Below, piece after piece: positions 20,077 through 29,173 of a stretch of 64,000 nucleotides of DNA. The DNA is from JBBREP01 sp963716525 (GTDB lineage: Bacteria; Actinomycetota; Acidimicrobiia; IMCC26256; PALSA-610). Where the stretch lies: positions 4,092,001-4,156,000 of the forward strand of contig OY970315.1 in NCBI GenBank assembly GCA_963716525.1, read 5' to 3'. Position 1 is the stretch's first letter. Every line of letters starts with the position of its first letter. The position numbers and the translations under genes were made by a program. The notes below the pieces were generated by a model. The model was given only the letters and a program-made list of their open reading frames with translations, did not search any database and was not told the DNA's origin.

Positions 20077-21954
20077 TCACGCCGACACCGACAGGCCGTC
20101 GCCGTCGAGGTATTCATCGACCGCGTCGGCCATCTCCTGGCACAGCGCCCGCATCATGTTGACGATCTCCGGTGGCGGCTCGCACGGATCGAGGTCGCGA
20201 ACGAGACACGGGTCGAGGGCCGGTACGGCCACCGCCTCGATCAGCTCGTGACCGCTCGTCCGGCGCACCTCACCGGTGCCGAACAGCTCCTCGTGCAGCT
20301 TCTCGCCCGGGCGCAGGCCCGTGTACTCGATCGTCACCGGCGTCTCGGAGAGCGCCGCGAGCCGCCGGGCCACGTCGGCGATGCGGACCGGCTGGCCCAT
20401 GTCGAGCACGAGCGCATCGCCGCCCGCGCCCATCGCGCCGGCCTGCACCACGAGCTGCACCGCCTCCTCGACCGTCATGAAGAAGCGGCTCACCTCGGGG
20501 TGGGTGACGGTGAGCGGGCCACCGGCACCGATCTGGGCCCGGAAGGTGGTGAGCACCGAGCCGCGGCTTCCGAGCACGTTGCCGAACCGCACCGACAGGT
20601 ACGCGCCCTGGACCTTGCCCGATGTCCACGACGTGAGGCCCTCGGCGACGCGCTTGGAGAAACCGAGCACGCTCGTGGGGTTCGCGGCCTTGTCGGTGGA
20701 GATGTTGACGAACGTGTCGACGCCAGCCTCCGCCGCGGCCTCGAGCACCGCGAGCGTGCCCCAGATGTTCGTCTTCAGGGCCTCGGCCGGATGCGATTCG
20801 AGCAGCGGCAGGTGCTTCAGCGCGGCGGCGTGGAACACCACCTCGGGGCGGCGCTCGAGGAACACCCGCCGCAGCCGCTCCCGGTCGCGGATGTCGACGA
20901 GCACGAGGTTCGGCGAGTCGAGGAGGGCCCGGCCCTCGAGCGACAGCTGCACACCGTGCAGCGCCGACTCGTCACGGTCGATCATGATCAGCTCGGCAGG
21001 ACGGAACGCGGCGATCTGGCGGCACAGCTCCGAGCCGATCGAGCCGCCCGCGCCGGTGACCGCGACCACGCGACCCTCGAGGTACCCGGCGATCTCCGGG
21101 AGGTTCGTCTCCACTTGGTGGCGGCCGAGGAAGTCGCGCTCGTCGGGCTCGCGGATGTCGGCCACCTCCACCTGCGCGCCGAGCAATTCGTGCACCGACG
21201 GCAGCACGCGCGTCTCGAGGCCGAGCGGCACCGCGATGTCGATGACCTCGCGCACGAGCTGAGCGTCGGCGCTCGGCACCGCCACGAGCAGCGTGTCGGC
21301 GTCGAAACGTTCGGCGGCGGCACGTATGGCCTCGCGGCCGCCGACGACGCGGACGCCCATGATCGTGAGGCCGCGCTTGTCGGCGTCGTCGTCGAGCAAC
21401 GCGACGGGCAGGTACGGGCTCGCCTCGTCGTGCAGCATCGCGTGCACGGCCTGCATGCCGCCGCGGCCCGCACCGAACACCAGCACGCGCGTGCGCGCCG
21501 TGGCGCGCCGGCGGAAACGGTGCTCCTGCCCGAGGCGCCACGCGTACCGCAGCGCGCCCTGGAGCAGGAAGGCGAGCGCGCCGGCCGCGATGGCGGCGAC
21601 GAACGGCACCGGCCGGTGCTGGGCGCGTAGCGCGTCGGCGATGATGAGCACGGCAGTGGCGGTGGCGACCGTGCGTGCGACCGCCGCGACCTCTTCGAAG
21701 CTGCCGAAGATCCACTTGCCGCGGTAGAGACCCGAGGAGCGGCCGGCCCAGATCTGGGCCACCCACACCACCGGGAGCATCAGCGCGACGCGCGCGAAAT
21801 TGACCTTGCTGGTGTCGAGCCCGTACCGCACGATGACCGCGAGTACGAGCGCTATTCCCCACGCAATGTTGTCGAGGATCGCCTGGACGAGGCGCTTACG
21901 CGTCGACCGCCTCGTCAAGCCCGCGAACCGCGATGACCGCGGCTGGCTTGCCAA
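20077..21954 (-). CDS. CapD/PglF/WbpM-like UDP-sugar 4,6-dehydratase
   Basis: 625 codons. TTG start with GGGGGAG just upstream. Four N-terminal helices (~25-130) anchor a CoA-binding-like domain (VLVFGAGRGGMQAVHAML). The SDR domain follows from ~295: VVAVTGAGGSIGSELCRQIA, VFHAAALKHLPLLE, NISTDKAANPTSVLGFSKR and VRFGNVLGSRGSV. These match the FlaA1/PglF/WbpM group, which dehydrates UDP-GlcNAc as the first step to amino-dideoxy sugars. Where PglF and WbpM have Met (PTNVMG) replacing the classical Tyr, this protein has Leu. Working with the DegT and GNAT genes nearby would complete an N-acetylated amino sugar. Confidence 0.88.
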   Translation of the reverse strand: MASQPRSSRFAGLTRRSTRKRLVQAILDNIAWGIALVLAVIVRYGLDTSKVNFARVALMLPVVWVAQIWAGRSSGLYRGKWIFGSFEEVAAVARTVATATAVLIIADALRAQHRPVPFVAAIAAGALAFLLQGALRYAWRLGQEHRFRRRATARTRVLVFGAGRGGMQAVHAMLHDEASPYLPVALLDDDADKRGLTIMGVRVVGGREAIRAAAERFDADTLLVAVPSADAQLVREVIDIAVPLGLETRVLPSVHELLGAQVEVADIREPDERDFLGRHQVETNLPEIAGYLEGRVVAVTGAGGSIGSELCRQIAAFRPAELIMIDRDESALHGVQLSLEGRALLDSPNLVLVDIRDRERLRRVFLERRPEVVFHAAALKHLPLLESHPAEALKTNIWGTLAVLEAAAEAGVDTFVNISTDKAANPTSVLGFSKRVAEGLTSWTSGKVQGAYLSVRFGNVLGSRGSVLTTFRAQIGAGGPLTVTHPEVSRFFMTVEEAVQLVVQAGAMGAGGDALVLDMGQPVRIADVARRLAALSETPVTIEYTGLRPGEKLHEELFGTGEVRRTSGHELIEAVAVPALDPCLVRDLDPCEPPPEIVNMMRALCQEMADAVDEYLDGDGLSVSA

Positions 21955-22201
21955 TTCAACTCCCCCTGAGGACCATTCGGACCGCCCGCGCGCTCCCTAC
22001 TGCCCACCCGTTTGGAACACTCGCCCTACCTCCGTCGGGTCGAGTCGCCTCGGCTTCCGCCCGAAACCTCAACCGTGAAACTCGTTCGTCGAGCCGCCGT
22101 TACGTACGACCCCCCGCCGCGACGACCCGGCGGTAGTTTCCCGCCTGTCGGCGGCGCGCGCAAGCGTGCAGAAAGAATTCTCGGGTCGGGGGGAGGCGAA
22201 T
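21955..22201. promoter_or_regulatory. Divergent intergenic region
   Basis: 247 bp between the CapD-like gene (minus) and the membrane protein (plus). It holds the ribosome binding sites of both genes: GGGGGAG on the minus strand next to the TTG, and GGGGGGAGG on the plus strand (~22189-22197) before GTG 22202. I see no convincing -35/-10 pair. Confidence 0.4.
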
Positions 22202-23182
22202 GTGGGGAACATCACCGAACTCCTGCGCGCCCGGCAGTTCCAGACCGGTCTCGTCGACGGCGTGTTCGCCCTCGCCGTGGTGCTCGTCGCCGCCGCGATC
22301 CGCCTGCTCGGCCGCCGGCCCCCGATCGCCGGTGCCGCCTTCGCCGTGGCGGGGCTCGCGGCGCTGACCGGAGCGGGGCCGGGCCGCCGAGCCCTCGCCG
22401 GGGTCGGCGTCGCCGGCGCGCTGGGCGTGTTGCTGCTGCTCGCCGGCGGGGTGGCGAGCCGGGTCGTTCCGCCGGTGCTGCGGCTCGCCGCCGCCCCGCT
22501 CCTGCTCGTGCCGGGCAGCGTCGTGCTCGGGCTCGCGGCCCATCACCACGGTGTGCCCGCGTGGGCGGCGCTGCTGGTCGTGGTGGCCGTGCCCCCGTTC
22601 GGCGTGCTCGCCGGCGACTTCGACCGCCGGCATGGCCCGCCGGCATACGGTCCGCTGCTGCTCGCCATCACCGTGGGCGGGGTGTACCTCACGGTGCCCG
22701 ACACCGAGGGCGCCCGGGCGCTGCTCGGCGTGGCACTGCCCCTCGTGTTGTTGACGGTGCCTCGCGCCGTGGCGACGCTCGGTGCCGGCGGCGCCGCCGC
22801 GGCCGTCGGCCTCATCGGCTACGACGCGGTGCTGGAGGGCGTGGCCCGACCCGGCGCGGTGATCGGCGCGCTCGGCTGCCTCGGGCTGTTCCTGTACGAG
22901 CCCGTCGCCCGGCGCCTGCTCCGGCGGGCGTGGGCCGCTCGGGTCGGTCCGGGCGCGCCACCCGGGGCCCGATCGGCCGCCCTGCCGGCCGACCGGCTGC
23001 GGGCCATCACGCTCGCGGCCGGCCTGCACCTGGTCGTGGTGCTGTGGGCGGCGCGCGTCGCCGGGCGGGTGCACGGCGCGGTGGCCGCGCTCGTGCTGCT
23101 GCTCCCGGCGATCGTGGTGGGCATCATGGTGTGCCCCGCCATCCCCGATCCCGACCCCGGGAGGGGTCAGCGGGTCAGGTGA
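22202..23182 (+). CDS. Polytopic membrane protein, function unknown
   Basis: 326 codons, GTG start chosen for the strong GGGGGAGG ~5 bp upstream. About ten hydrophobic segments with short loops make up nearly the whole protein; no catalytic motif is visible. A late block (LGLFLYEPVARRLLRRAW) followed by a loop and two helices resembles the same region of the protein encoded at 51085-52029 (GFLLLEPLARATIQHL). The two may be distant paralogues of a lineage-specific family. It could be a transport or glycan-assembly membrane protein by context only. It is convergent with, and overlaps by 8 bp, the DegT gene. Confidence 0.6.
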   Translation: MGNITELLRARQFQTGLVDGVFALAVVLVAAAIRLLGRRPPIAGAAFAVAGLAALTGAGPGRRALAGVGVAGALGVLLLLAGGVASRVVPPVLRLAAAPLLLVPGSVVLGLAAHHHGVPAWAALLVVVAVPPFGVLAGDFDRRHGPPAYGPLLLAITVGGVYLTVPDTEGARALLGVALPLVLLTVPRAVATLGAGGAAAAVGLIGYDAVLEGVARPGAVIGALGCLGLFLYEPVARRLLRRAWAARVGPGAPPGARSAALPADRLRAITLAAGLHLVVVLWAARVAGRVHGAVAALVLLLPAIVVGIMVCPAIPDPDPGRGQRVR

Positions 23183-24341
23183 GGGCCGCGGCCACCTGGG
23201 TGGCGTGCTCGTGCACCGCCGCGATGACGTCGACGACGCGGTCGATCGCGGGGTCGTCGAGCGCGGGGTAGATCGGCAGGCTCACCGCCTCGCTCGAGGC
23301 GCGGTCGGTGACGGGGAGCCGTGAGCCGTCGGCGTGCGAATGCTGGCGGTGAACGGGCGGATCGAAATAGTTGCGGGTGTCGACACCCTCGGCCCGCAGC
23401 GCGCGCACGAGCCCGTCGCGATGCACGCCGAACCCGGCCGCGTCGACCGCGATCGTGAAGTCCTTGTACGTGGACGAGTCGCCCTCGTCGACCACCTGCA
23501 CCCGCACGCCGGGCACGCCCGCCAGCGCGGCCCGGTAGCGCGCGGCCATCTCGTGGCGGCGGGCGAGATGCGCGTCGAAGCCGTCGAGCGAGCAGAGCGC
23601 GACCGCCGCGTGCAGCTCCGACATGCGGCCGTTCAACCCCACGAACTGCGTGTCGTAGTTGCCGGGGTTGCCGTAGTCGCGGCCGATGCGCAACGCCTCC
23701 GCCAGCGCCGCGTCGTTCGTGGCCACGAGACCACCCTCCCCCGCCACCACCGGCTTCGTCGGCGTGAGGCTGAACACCTCGGCCACACCGAAGCCGCCCA
23801 CGGGACGCTCGCCGCGGCGTGAGCCGAACGCGTGGGCGGCGTCGAACACCACCGGCGCACCGATCGTGGCCGCGAGGTCCTCCACCGCCTCGGGGCGGCA
23901 CGGGGCGCCGAACACGTGCGTGGCGAGGATCGCGCCCACACCGTCGAGGCGGGCCTTGGCGTCGTCGAGGTCGAGCTGGAACGAACGGGCATCGCACTCC
24001 GCGAAGCGCCGGGCCAGACCGTTCCACGCCACCGCATGCGCCGACGCCGAGAACGTGAAGCTCGGGAGCAGCACCGCGCCGTCGACCTCGAGCACCCGGA
24101 ACACGAGCATGAGACCGATCGTGCACGACGACAGCGCGACGACGTGGCCCGCGCCGAGCCGCTCGGCGGCCGCGGTCTCCAGCTCGCGCACGAGCGGGCC
24201 GTTCGTGAGGATCCCCCGGTCGTACGAGTCGGCCAGGCGCTCGAACACCGCGGCGCGGGGCGGCGCGGGAGGCCGCACGAACGCGAGGCCTTCGGGAAAC
24301 GCGGGTGGGCCGCCGAGGACGGCGAGCTGCGAGTGGGTCAC
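23175..24341 (-). CDS. DegT/DnrJ/EryC1 sugar aminotransferase
   Basis: 388 codons. GTG start overlaps the upstream stop by 4 bp; a longer frame to 24656 is ignored because it lies over another gene. PLP-fold motifs: ALSSCTIGLMLVFRVL, LPSFTFSASAHAVAWNGL, VVFDAAHAFGSRRG and the internal-aldimine lysine in SLTPTKPVVAGEGG (Lys ~196). The C-terminal part has NYFDPPVHRQ. The family transfers amino groups to keto-sugar nucleotides. With the CapD-like 4,6-dehydratase and the GNAT two genes upstream, it fits a PglE-type step (4-keto to 4-amino). It is the last gene of a coupled minus-strand operon. Confidence 0.9.
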   Translation of the reverse strand: MTHSQLAVLGGPPAFPEGLAFVRPPAPPRAAVFERLADSYDRGILTNGPLVRELETAAAERLGAGHVVALSSCTIGLMLVFRVLEVDGAVLLPSFTFSASAHAVAWNGLARRFAECDARSFQLDLDDAKARLDGVGAILATHVFGAPCRPEAVEDLAATIGAPVVFDAAHAFGSRRGERPVGGFGVAEVFSLTPTKPVVAGEGGLVATNDAALAEALRIGRDYGNPGNYDTQFVGLNGRMSELHAAVALCSLDGFDAHLARRHEMAARYRAALAGVPGVRVQVVDEGDSSTYKDFTIAVDAAGFGVHRDGLVRALRAEGVDTRNYFDPPVHRQHSHADGSRLPVTDRASSEAVSLPIYPALDDPAIDRVVDVIAAVHEHATQVAAALT

Positions 24342-25288
24342 GACGGCTCCGATCGGCGCGAGATGAATCCGCCCCACGCTGCCACGACCACGAGCCCCGC
24401 CACACATGCCGTCGCCGCGGCGATCGCCCATGGCGCGCTCAGATGGATGGCGAACACGCCCACCACGGTGAGCAGCGCCTGCGCGGCGATGCATTCGAGC
24501 ACGGCCTGCGAGCGGCTCTGCCCGCGGTCGACGAGCTGGTCGTACACGTGGCTGCGGTCGCCGCCGAACAGGGGCCGGCCGGCGCGCCGGCGCCGCACGA
24601 TCGCGATCGCGGTGTCGAACACCGGCAGGGCCACGAGCAGCGGGATCGCGACCCACGCCGCGGCGCCGCGGCCACCGTCGAGCGCGAGGCCGGCAAGCAG
24701 CGCGAGCGCGCCACCGATCATGTAGGCACCGGAGTCACCGAGATAGATGCGCGCCGGCGGCCGGTTGTACACGAGGAAGCCGCCGAGCGCACCGGCGAGC
24801 GCGAGCGCAGGCAGGCGGGCGGGTCCGCCAACCACGGCAAAGCCCACCGCCGACGCGAACGCCACCCCACCGGCGAGGCCGTCGAGGCCGTCGAGCAGGT
24901 TGACCGCGTTCACCAGACCGATGACGAGCGCGGCGGTGACGAGCACGCCGAGCGCCCCGTGGGCGGCCGGCGCCACGATGCCGCCCACGATGCCGATTCC
25001 GAGCTCGAGCAACAGGCGCAGTGCCGGTGGGAGGTCGCCGAGATCGTCGGCGAGGCCGAGCGCGAGGAGCAGGGCGAGCGGCGCGAGCAGCGACGCCCGG
25101 ATCGCCGCGACCGGGCCGGCGAGGGCCACGAACACGGCCACCCCGCCGAGATACGGCACCGCGGCTTGCTGCACCTTCAGCGGGCCGGGCACGTCGACGA
25201 TCGCCAGCCGGCGTGCGACGAGCGCGGCGACCGGCGTGGCCACGAGCGCGATCACGAGGGCGACGGCGCACGCCGCGACCGCGCTCAC
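24338..25288 (-). CDS. Polyprenyl-phosphate GlcNAc-1-phosphate transferase (WecA/MraY superfamily)
   Basis: 316 codons, ten or so helices. Family motifs are complete: DVPGPLK near residue 25, LGLADDLGD, the long NAVNLLDGLDGLAGGVAFAS block, IYLGDSGAYMIGG, and the cytoplasmic RSHVYDQLVDRGQSRSQA loop with its His. Asp pairs bind Mg and the sugar nucleotide. It transfers a HexNAc-1-phosphate to undecaprenyl (or decaprenyl) phosphate and so starts the glycan chain. GTG 25288 overlaps the GNAT stop by 4 bp, and its own stop overlaps the DegT start by 4 bp. It could equally serve arabinogalactan-like wall linkage; context favours the surface glycan. Confidence 0.9.
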   Translation of the reverse strand: MSAVAACAVALVIALVATPVAALVARRLAIVDVPGPLKVQQAAVPYLGGVAVFVALAGPVAAIRASLLAPLALLLALGLADDLGDLPPALRLLLELGIGIVGGIVAPAAHGALGVLVTAALVIGLVNAVNLLDGLDGLAGGVAFASAVGFAVVGGPARLPALALAGALGGFLVYNRPPARIYLGDSGAYMIGGALALLAGLALDGGRGAAAWVAIPLLVALPVFDTAIAIVRRRRAGRPLFGGDRSHVYDQLVDRGQSRSQAVLECIAAQALLTVVGVFAIHLSAPWAIAAATACVAGLVVVAAWGGFISRRSEPS

Positions 25289-25989
25289 TCGCCCACCCCC
25301 TGCGCCCCGCCGTCGCGCGCAGGCGCGGGGCGCCGGGCCGCGTCGTGCCGCGAGGCCGTACTGCGTGCTTCGCGTCCATCGCGCCCCTCGCGCCCCTGCC
25401 AGACCAGCACCGACGACTCGATGCCCGCATGCACGTGGATGCGCTCGACCTCCTCGAAGCCGCACGCCCGGTAGAGCGCGAGCGCGGCCGGGTTGTCGCA
25501 GCCGGCCACCACCTTCGCCGCGGCCACGCCCCGGCGCGCCATCTCGGCCTGTGACCGTTCGACGAGCGCGCGGCCCACACCCTGGCCGGCCACCGCAGGG
25601 TCGACCGCGACCGCGAGGATCTCGGCGCGGGGCAGGTCGGCACCGGCGTGCGCCGGGTAACGCAGCGTTTCGAGCACGCGGCGGGCGTGCCGCACGATCT
25701 GCGGCGCGGCGAGCGCGCCCGCCACCACACCGTCGCGGGTGACGAAACGCCGGTAGAGCGCGCCGACGTCGAGCGTCACCGCGCAGAAGCCGACGGCCGG
25801 TCCGCGGGAGTGCGCGACGTACGCGAAGGCGTCGTCGGATGCGACGACGCGCCGGTAGAGGCGCATCAGGAAGCCCGCGCCGAGCACCGGCAGGAAACCC
25901 TCGGTGATGCGCGCCGCGTGCAGCTCCGCGATGCGCGGCGCGTCGGCCCGCGTCGCGGCCGAGATCCGTACGTCGCTGACGTCAGCCAC
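25285..25989 (-). CDS. GNAT-family N-acetyltransferase
   Basis: 234 codons. The GNAT core is clear: DVRISAATRADAPRIAELHA at the start and motif A ILAVAVDPAVAGQGVGRALV (Q-x-x-G-x-G/A acetyl-CoA loop), then NPAALALYRACGFEEVERI. The last ~40 residues are Arg/Gly/Ala-rich and probably disordered. Between a glycosyltransferase and the phosphosugar transferase, it is a good candidate for N-acetylating the amino sugar made by the DegT enzyme, as PglD or WecD do. PglD itself is a different fold, so this is functional analogy only. It overlaps the upstream GT4 by 8 bp. Confidence 0.82.
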   Translation of the reverse strand: MADVSDVRISAATRADAPRIAELHAARITEGFLPVLGAGFLMRLYRRVVASDDAFAYVAHSRGPAVGFCAVTLDVGALYRRFVTRDGVVAGALAAPQIVRHARRVLETLRYPAHAGADLPRAEILAVAVDPAVAGQGVGRALVERSQAEMARRGVAAAKVVAGCDNPAALALYRACGFEEVERIHVHAGIESSVLVWQGREGRDGREARSTASRHDAARRPAPARDGGAQGVGE

Positions 25990-27197
25990 GGGAACCCAGC
26001 AGCCGCTCGTAGGTGGCGAGCGTGCGGTCGATCACGCGCTGCTGGTCGAAGTCGGCCAGGGCCTTGGTGCGAGCGGCCCGGCCCATCGCCTGCCGGCGGC
26101 CCGGATCGCGTGCGAGCACTGCGATCGCGCGCGAGCGTGGCGGCGTCGCGTACGGGTACGAGCAATCCGGTGTGCCCATCGTCGACGACCTGGCGGCAGC
26201 CGCGGATGTTCGTGGCGATCACCGGGCGGGCCATCGCCGCGGCCTCCATCGCGGAGCGCGGGAAGCCCTCGCGGTGCGACGCCAGCGCGTAGACATCGAA
26301 CGCGGGATACAGCTCCTCGACGTCGTCGCGGTGGCCGAGGAACGTCACGTTGCCGAGCGCCTCGGCGGCCGCGATGTCGGCGGCCGTGAGCGCGTCGGCC
26401 TTGTCGTGGTCGCGCCCGCCGACGATCACGACCCGCACCTGCGGGGCCGTAGTCAGAAGCTGGCGGGCGGCGTCGAGCACCTCGCGGTAGCCCTTCTCCC
26501 ACACGAGCCGGCCCACGAGGCCCACCAGCACGTCGTCGTCGTCACGCGCGCCCATCTCCTTGCGCAGCACCGCGACGCGGGCTGCGTCGGCGCGGGCCGG
26601 GTCGAAGCGCGCGAGATCGACGCCGTTGCCGAGCACCGACAGCTTCGCCTCCCGCACGCGCAGGCGACGCAGCACCGGCAGGTCCTCCTCGTTCTGGAGT
26701 AGCTCGGCGTGCGACGCCGCCGCGGCGACGCGTTCGAGTGTGTACACCACCGCACGCTTCGCGAGCCGGTCCTCGGGCAGCGCGTACAGACCGTGCACCG
26801 TGTTCACGATCACCGGCACGCGCGCGGCGCGCGCCGCGAGGCGGCCGTACACCCCGGGCTTCGGGTTGTGCGTGTGCACGATCGCGGGGCGGAGGCGGCG
26901 GAAGACGCGGGCAAGCTCCACGAGCGCGGCGGCGTCGCGGTGCGGGGCCATCGAGCGCGTGGAGTGCTCGAGCGCCACGTGCCGGATGCCGTCGCGTGCG
27001 AGCATCTCGACGAACGGGCCGGGCGCCGACACGCCGATCACGTCGTAGCCCGCGTCGCGGAACGCCCGGAGTTGCGGGCCGAGCAGCAGCGCCAGGCTGA
27101 TGTCGGTGGTGGTGACGTGCACGAGCCGCGGCCGGTTCGTGCCCGCGTGCGCGTCCGCGTTCGCGTTCGCGTCCGGGTTCGTGGCCGCGCCGGTCAT
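25982..27197 (-). CDS. GT4 glycosyltransferase (PglA/EpsD-like), one frame break
   Basis: ATG 27197 overlaps the deacetylase stop by 4 bp. Residues ~5-17 are a low-complexity NPDANANADAHAG stretch encoded by hexanucleotide repeats. GT-B motifs follow: LVHVTTTDISLALLLGPQLR, VHTHNPKPGVYGRLAAR, NTVHGLYALPEDRL, LVGLVGRLVWEKGYREVLDA, VTFLGHRDDVEELY and ASHREGFPRSAMEAAAMARP. A frame break near 26135 precedes a well-formed C-terminus (IAVLARDPGRRQAMGRAART) ending at 25982. The family adds a HexNAc to a polyprenyl-PP-sugar. It fits the second sugar transfer after the phosphosugar transferase two genes downstream. Confidence 0.82.
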
Positions 27198-28036
27198 GAC
27201 GCGGCTCCGGCGTAGCGCACCCGGTTCGCGAGGCGGCGGACGTCGTCCTCCACGCGCATGCCGCCCGCGACCTTGTGCTCGAACCAGCGCAGGCCGTCGC
27301 CGAGCTGCACGGGCGAGCGGTGCAGGCAGTAGGGGTCGGTGGCGCCGTAGCGGTTCGGCCGGGTGCCGGCGACGGCCGCGGAGCGGAAACGGGCGCGCAC
27401 GGCCCGGTCGGCGGCCGGCGAGCCCGCGACCGCCTTCGGGTAGGCGAAGTGCAGCGCGTCGACGCCGAGCCGGTCGCGGATCAGGGCGCGGGAGCGGTCG
27501 AGCTCCTCGTCGACCGCCGGTGGGTCGGCCCGGTCGAGCAGCGCGTGCGTGTGGGTGTGCGACCCGATCGTCACCAGGCCCGTGGCGACGGCGTCGGCGA
27601 GGGCCGCCCACGACAGCGGTGTGCCGCGGTCGGGGAAGTCGCGGCCCGAGTCGACGAAGTCGGTGGCCACGTAGAGCAGCACGGGCACGCCGTGCTCGAC
27701 GAGCACGGGCAGCGCGACCTCGGCGAAGTCGGCCGTGCCGTCGTCGAAGGTGACCACGACAGGGTCGGGGCCCGCGTGCGGGGCCGGGGCCGGACCGTCG
27801 AGGGCCGCGAGCCCGGCGTCGAGCGTGACGGCGCGGCCGCACTCGGCGAGCGCCGCGACCTGCTCGGCGAAGAGGCCCGTGGGCAGGTCGACCTCGAGCT
27901 GCGAGCGCCTTCCGACCCGGTGGTAGATGAGCACCACCACGCCCCGGGGCGGAGCGAGGAGGCGGTCGGCGCCGGCCGAGGCCCACTTCAGCGCCCCCTG
28001 CGCGAGCCCGCGGGCCCGAGCGCGTGCGGCACCCAT
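27194..28036 (-). CDS. Polysaccharide deacetylase (NodB/CE4 family)
   Basis: 280 codons, ATG with GGAGGG 10 bp upstream. CE4 motifs: VVVTFDDGTADFAEVALPVL (two catalytic/metal Asp, ~98-100), IGSHTHTHALLDRAD (metal His pair H-x-x-x-H, ~160) and HFAYPKAVAGSP. There is no signal peptide, though an N-terminal helix is possible, so action on a lipid-linked intermediate at the inner face is plausible. It removes acetyl groups from GlcNAc-type residues. Its own promoter is likely (28076-28081), and translation is coupled to the following GT4. Confidence 0.88.
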   Translation of the reverse strand: MGAARARARGLAQGALKWASAGADRLLAPPRGVVVLIYHRVGRRSQLEVDLPTGLFAEQVAALAECGRAVTLDAGLAALDGPAPAPHAGPDPVVVTFDDGTADFAEVALPVLVEHGVPVLLYVATDFVDSGRDFPDRGTPLSWAALADAVATGLVTIGSHTHTHALLDRADPPAVDEELDRSRALIRDRLGVDALHFAYPKAVAGSPAADRAVRARFRSAAVAGTRPNRYGATDPYCLHRSPVQLGDGLRWFEHKVAGGMRVEDDVRRLANRVRYAGAAS

Positions 28037-28138
28037 CGAAGTTGTGCCCTCCAGCGGTCGGGAATCCGGACGCCAATCGTAAAGGGGCCGGTCAGCACGG
28101 GCAATGCCGGCGCCGAAACGTCACACGGCGCTCGCCCC
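28037..28138 (-). promoter_or_regulatory. Internal promoter and ribosome binding site for the deacetylase unit
   Basis: Minus-strand TACGAT (28076-28081) is a good -10; GGAGGG lies 10 bp before ATG 28036. This is the one real gap (102 bp) in the minus-strand operon and splits it into two transcription units. Confidence 0.45.
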
Positions 28139-29136
28139 TCAGAACAGCTCGATGTCGCCGAGGGTGGGCGACCAGGCGGCGAGCGGCGGCATCGACTCGG
28201 CGGTGGCGACGGCCCGCCACGTGAGCATCGGGCCCGCGCCCGGGAGCGGCACGAACGTGGGCGCCGGGCGGTCGCCGATCGCGATCGCATAGTCGGCCTC
28301 GCGCCGCCCGGCCCGCACGGTGGCGCGCACGACGGCCCGGCCCGCGGCCGCGTCCGGCGCGAGCACGAGCGCCAGCGCCAGCTCGCGGGCGGCGCCCCGC
28401 CTGCGCACCCGGGCGATGGCGACCCCGCCGGCCACGCCACCCCGCCCGGTGACGGCGCGGTACTCGAGCAGGTCGCCGCCGTAGCGCCAGCGCAGCACCG
28501 GCAGCGACGAGCGCGGTGCGCAGCCGGGCCGGCGACGAGGCCGGTCGCGCCGCGAGCAGCGCGCCGATCGCCTGCTCGTCGGCGAGCACCTCGGCCGCCG
28601 GCACACCGATCCCGCTCGGTGTGGAGAAGTGGTCGGCCGGCACCCGGGCCCGGGCCATGCGCACGGCCCCAGCCGGTGTGAGCGGGCGGCTCGGCACGGG
28701 CAGGCGGCCCACGATCGACCAGCCCATCTTCAGGTACCCGGGCCGGCTCTGGTCGTTCGGCGTGTTGAACACGAAGTCGACGCCCTCGGCGCGCAGGTCG
28801 TCGAGCGCGCCGAGCGTGAGCTTCGTGAACAGGCCCCGGCCCTGGTAGTCGGGATGCGTCGCGGTGTCGACGGCCCGCACGGCCCGCAATCGCTGCGGGC
28901 CGCGTTCGAACTCCCAGCGCATGAGGTAGCGGACCGCGGCGAGCCGCTCACCGTCGACCGCGACCCATGCCGGCGACGCGCCGAACGCGTTGTCGAGATG
29001 CTTCCAGCGGAACAGTGCCTCGAAGCGAGCGTCGTCGCTGCGCCCCATCGCGTCCGCGTAGGAGGGCGAGCACGGCCGGTAGGTCGCCGGGCGTCGCGCG
29101 CCGCACCGCCAGCTCGCCGCGGTCGGGCCCGCTCAC
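28139..29136 (-). CDS. GNAT-like acetyltransferase, two frame breaks
   Basis: The protein reads ELAVRRATPGDLPAVLALLR, then after a break near 29055 RSDDARFEALFRWKHLDNAF, then VDTATHPDYQGRGLFTKLTL (GNAT motif A, Q-x-x-G-x-F) and NQSRPGYLKMGW. After a second break near 28515 it continues LPVLRWRYGGDLLEYRAV to the TAG or TGA at 28139. This layout is that of large GNATs in glycan clusters, with an N-terminal GNAT domain and a second half-domain. The GTG at 29136 is used. An ATG at 29177 overlaps the upstream stop by 4 bp and would be the natural coupled start if another indel hides between them. Confidence 0.7.
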
Positions 29137-29173
29137 CCGCGGCCGCCCGCCGTCGCGCCCGTCATCGCCTGTG

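Noticed and set aside
19966..21630. 554-codon open frame opposite the CapD-like gene
   Set aside because: Antisense to a gene with complete family motifs; no motif of its own.
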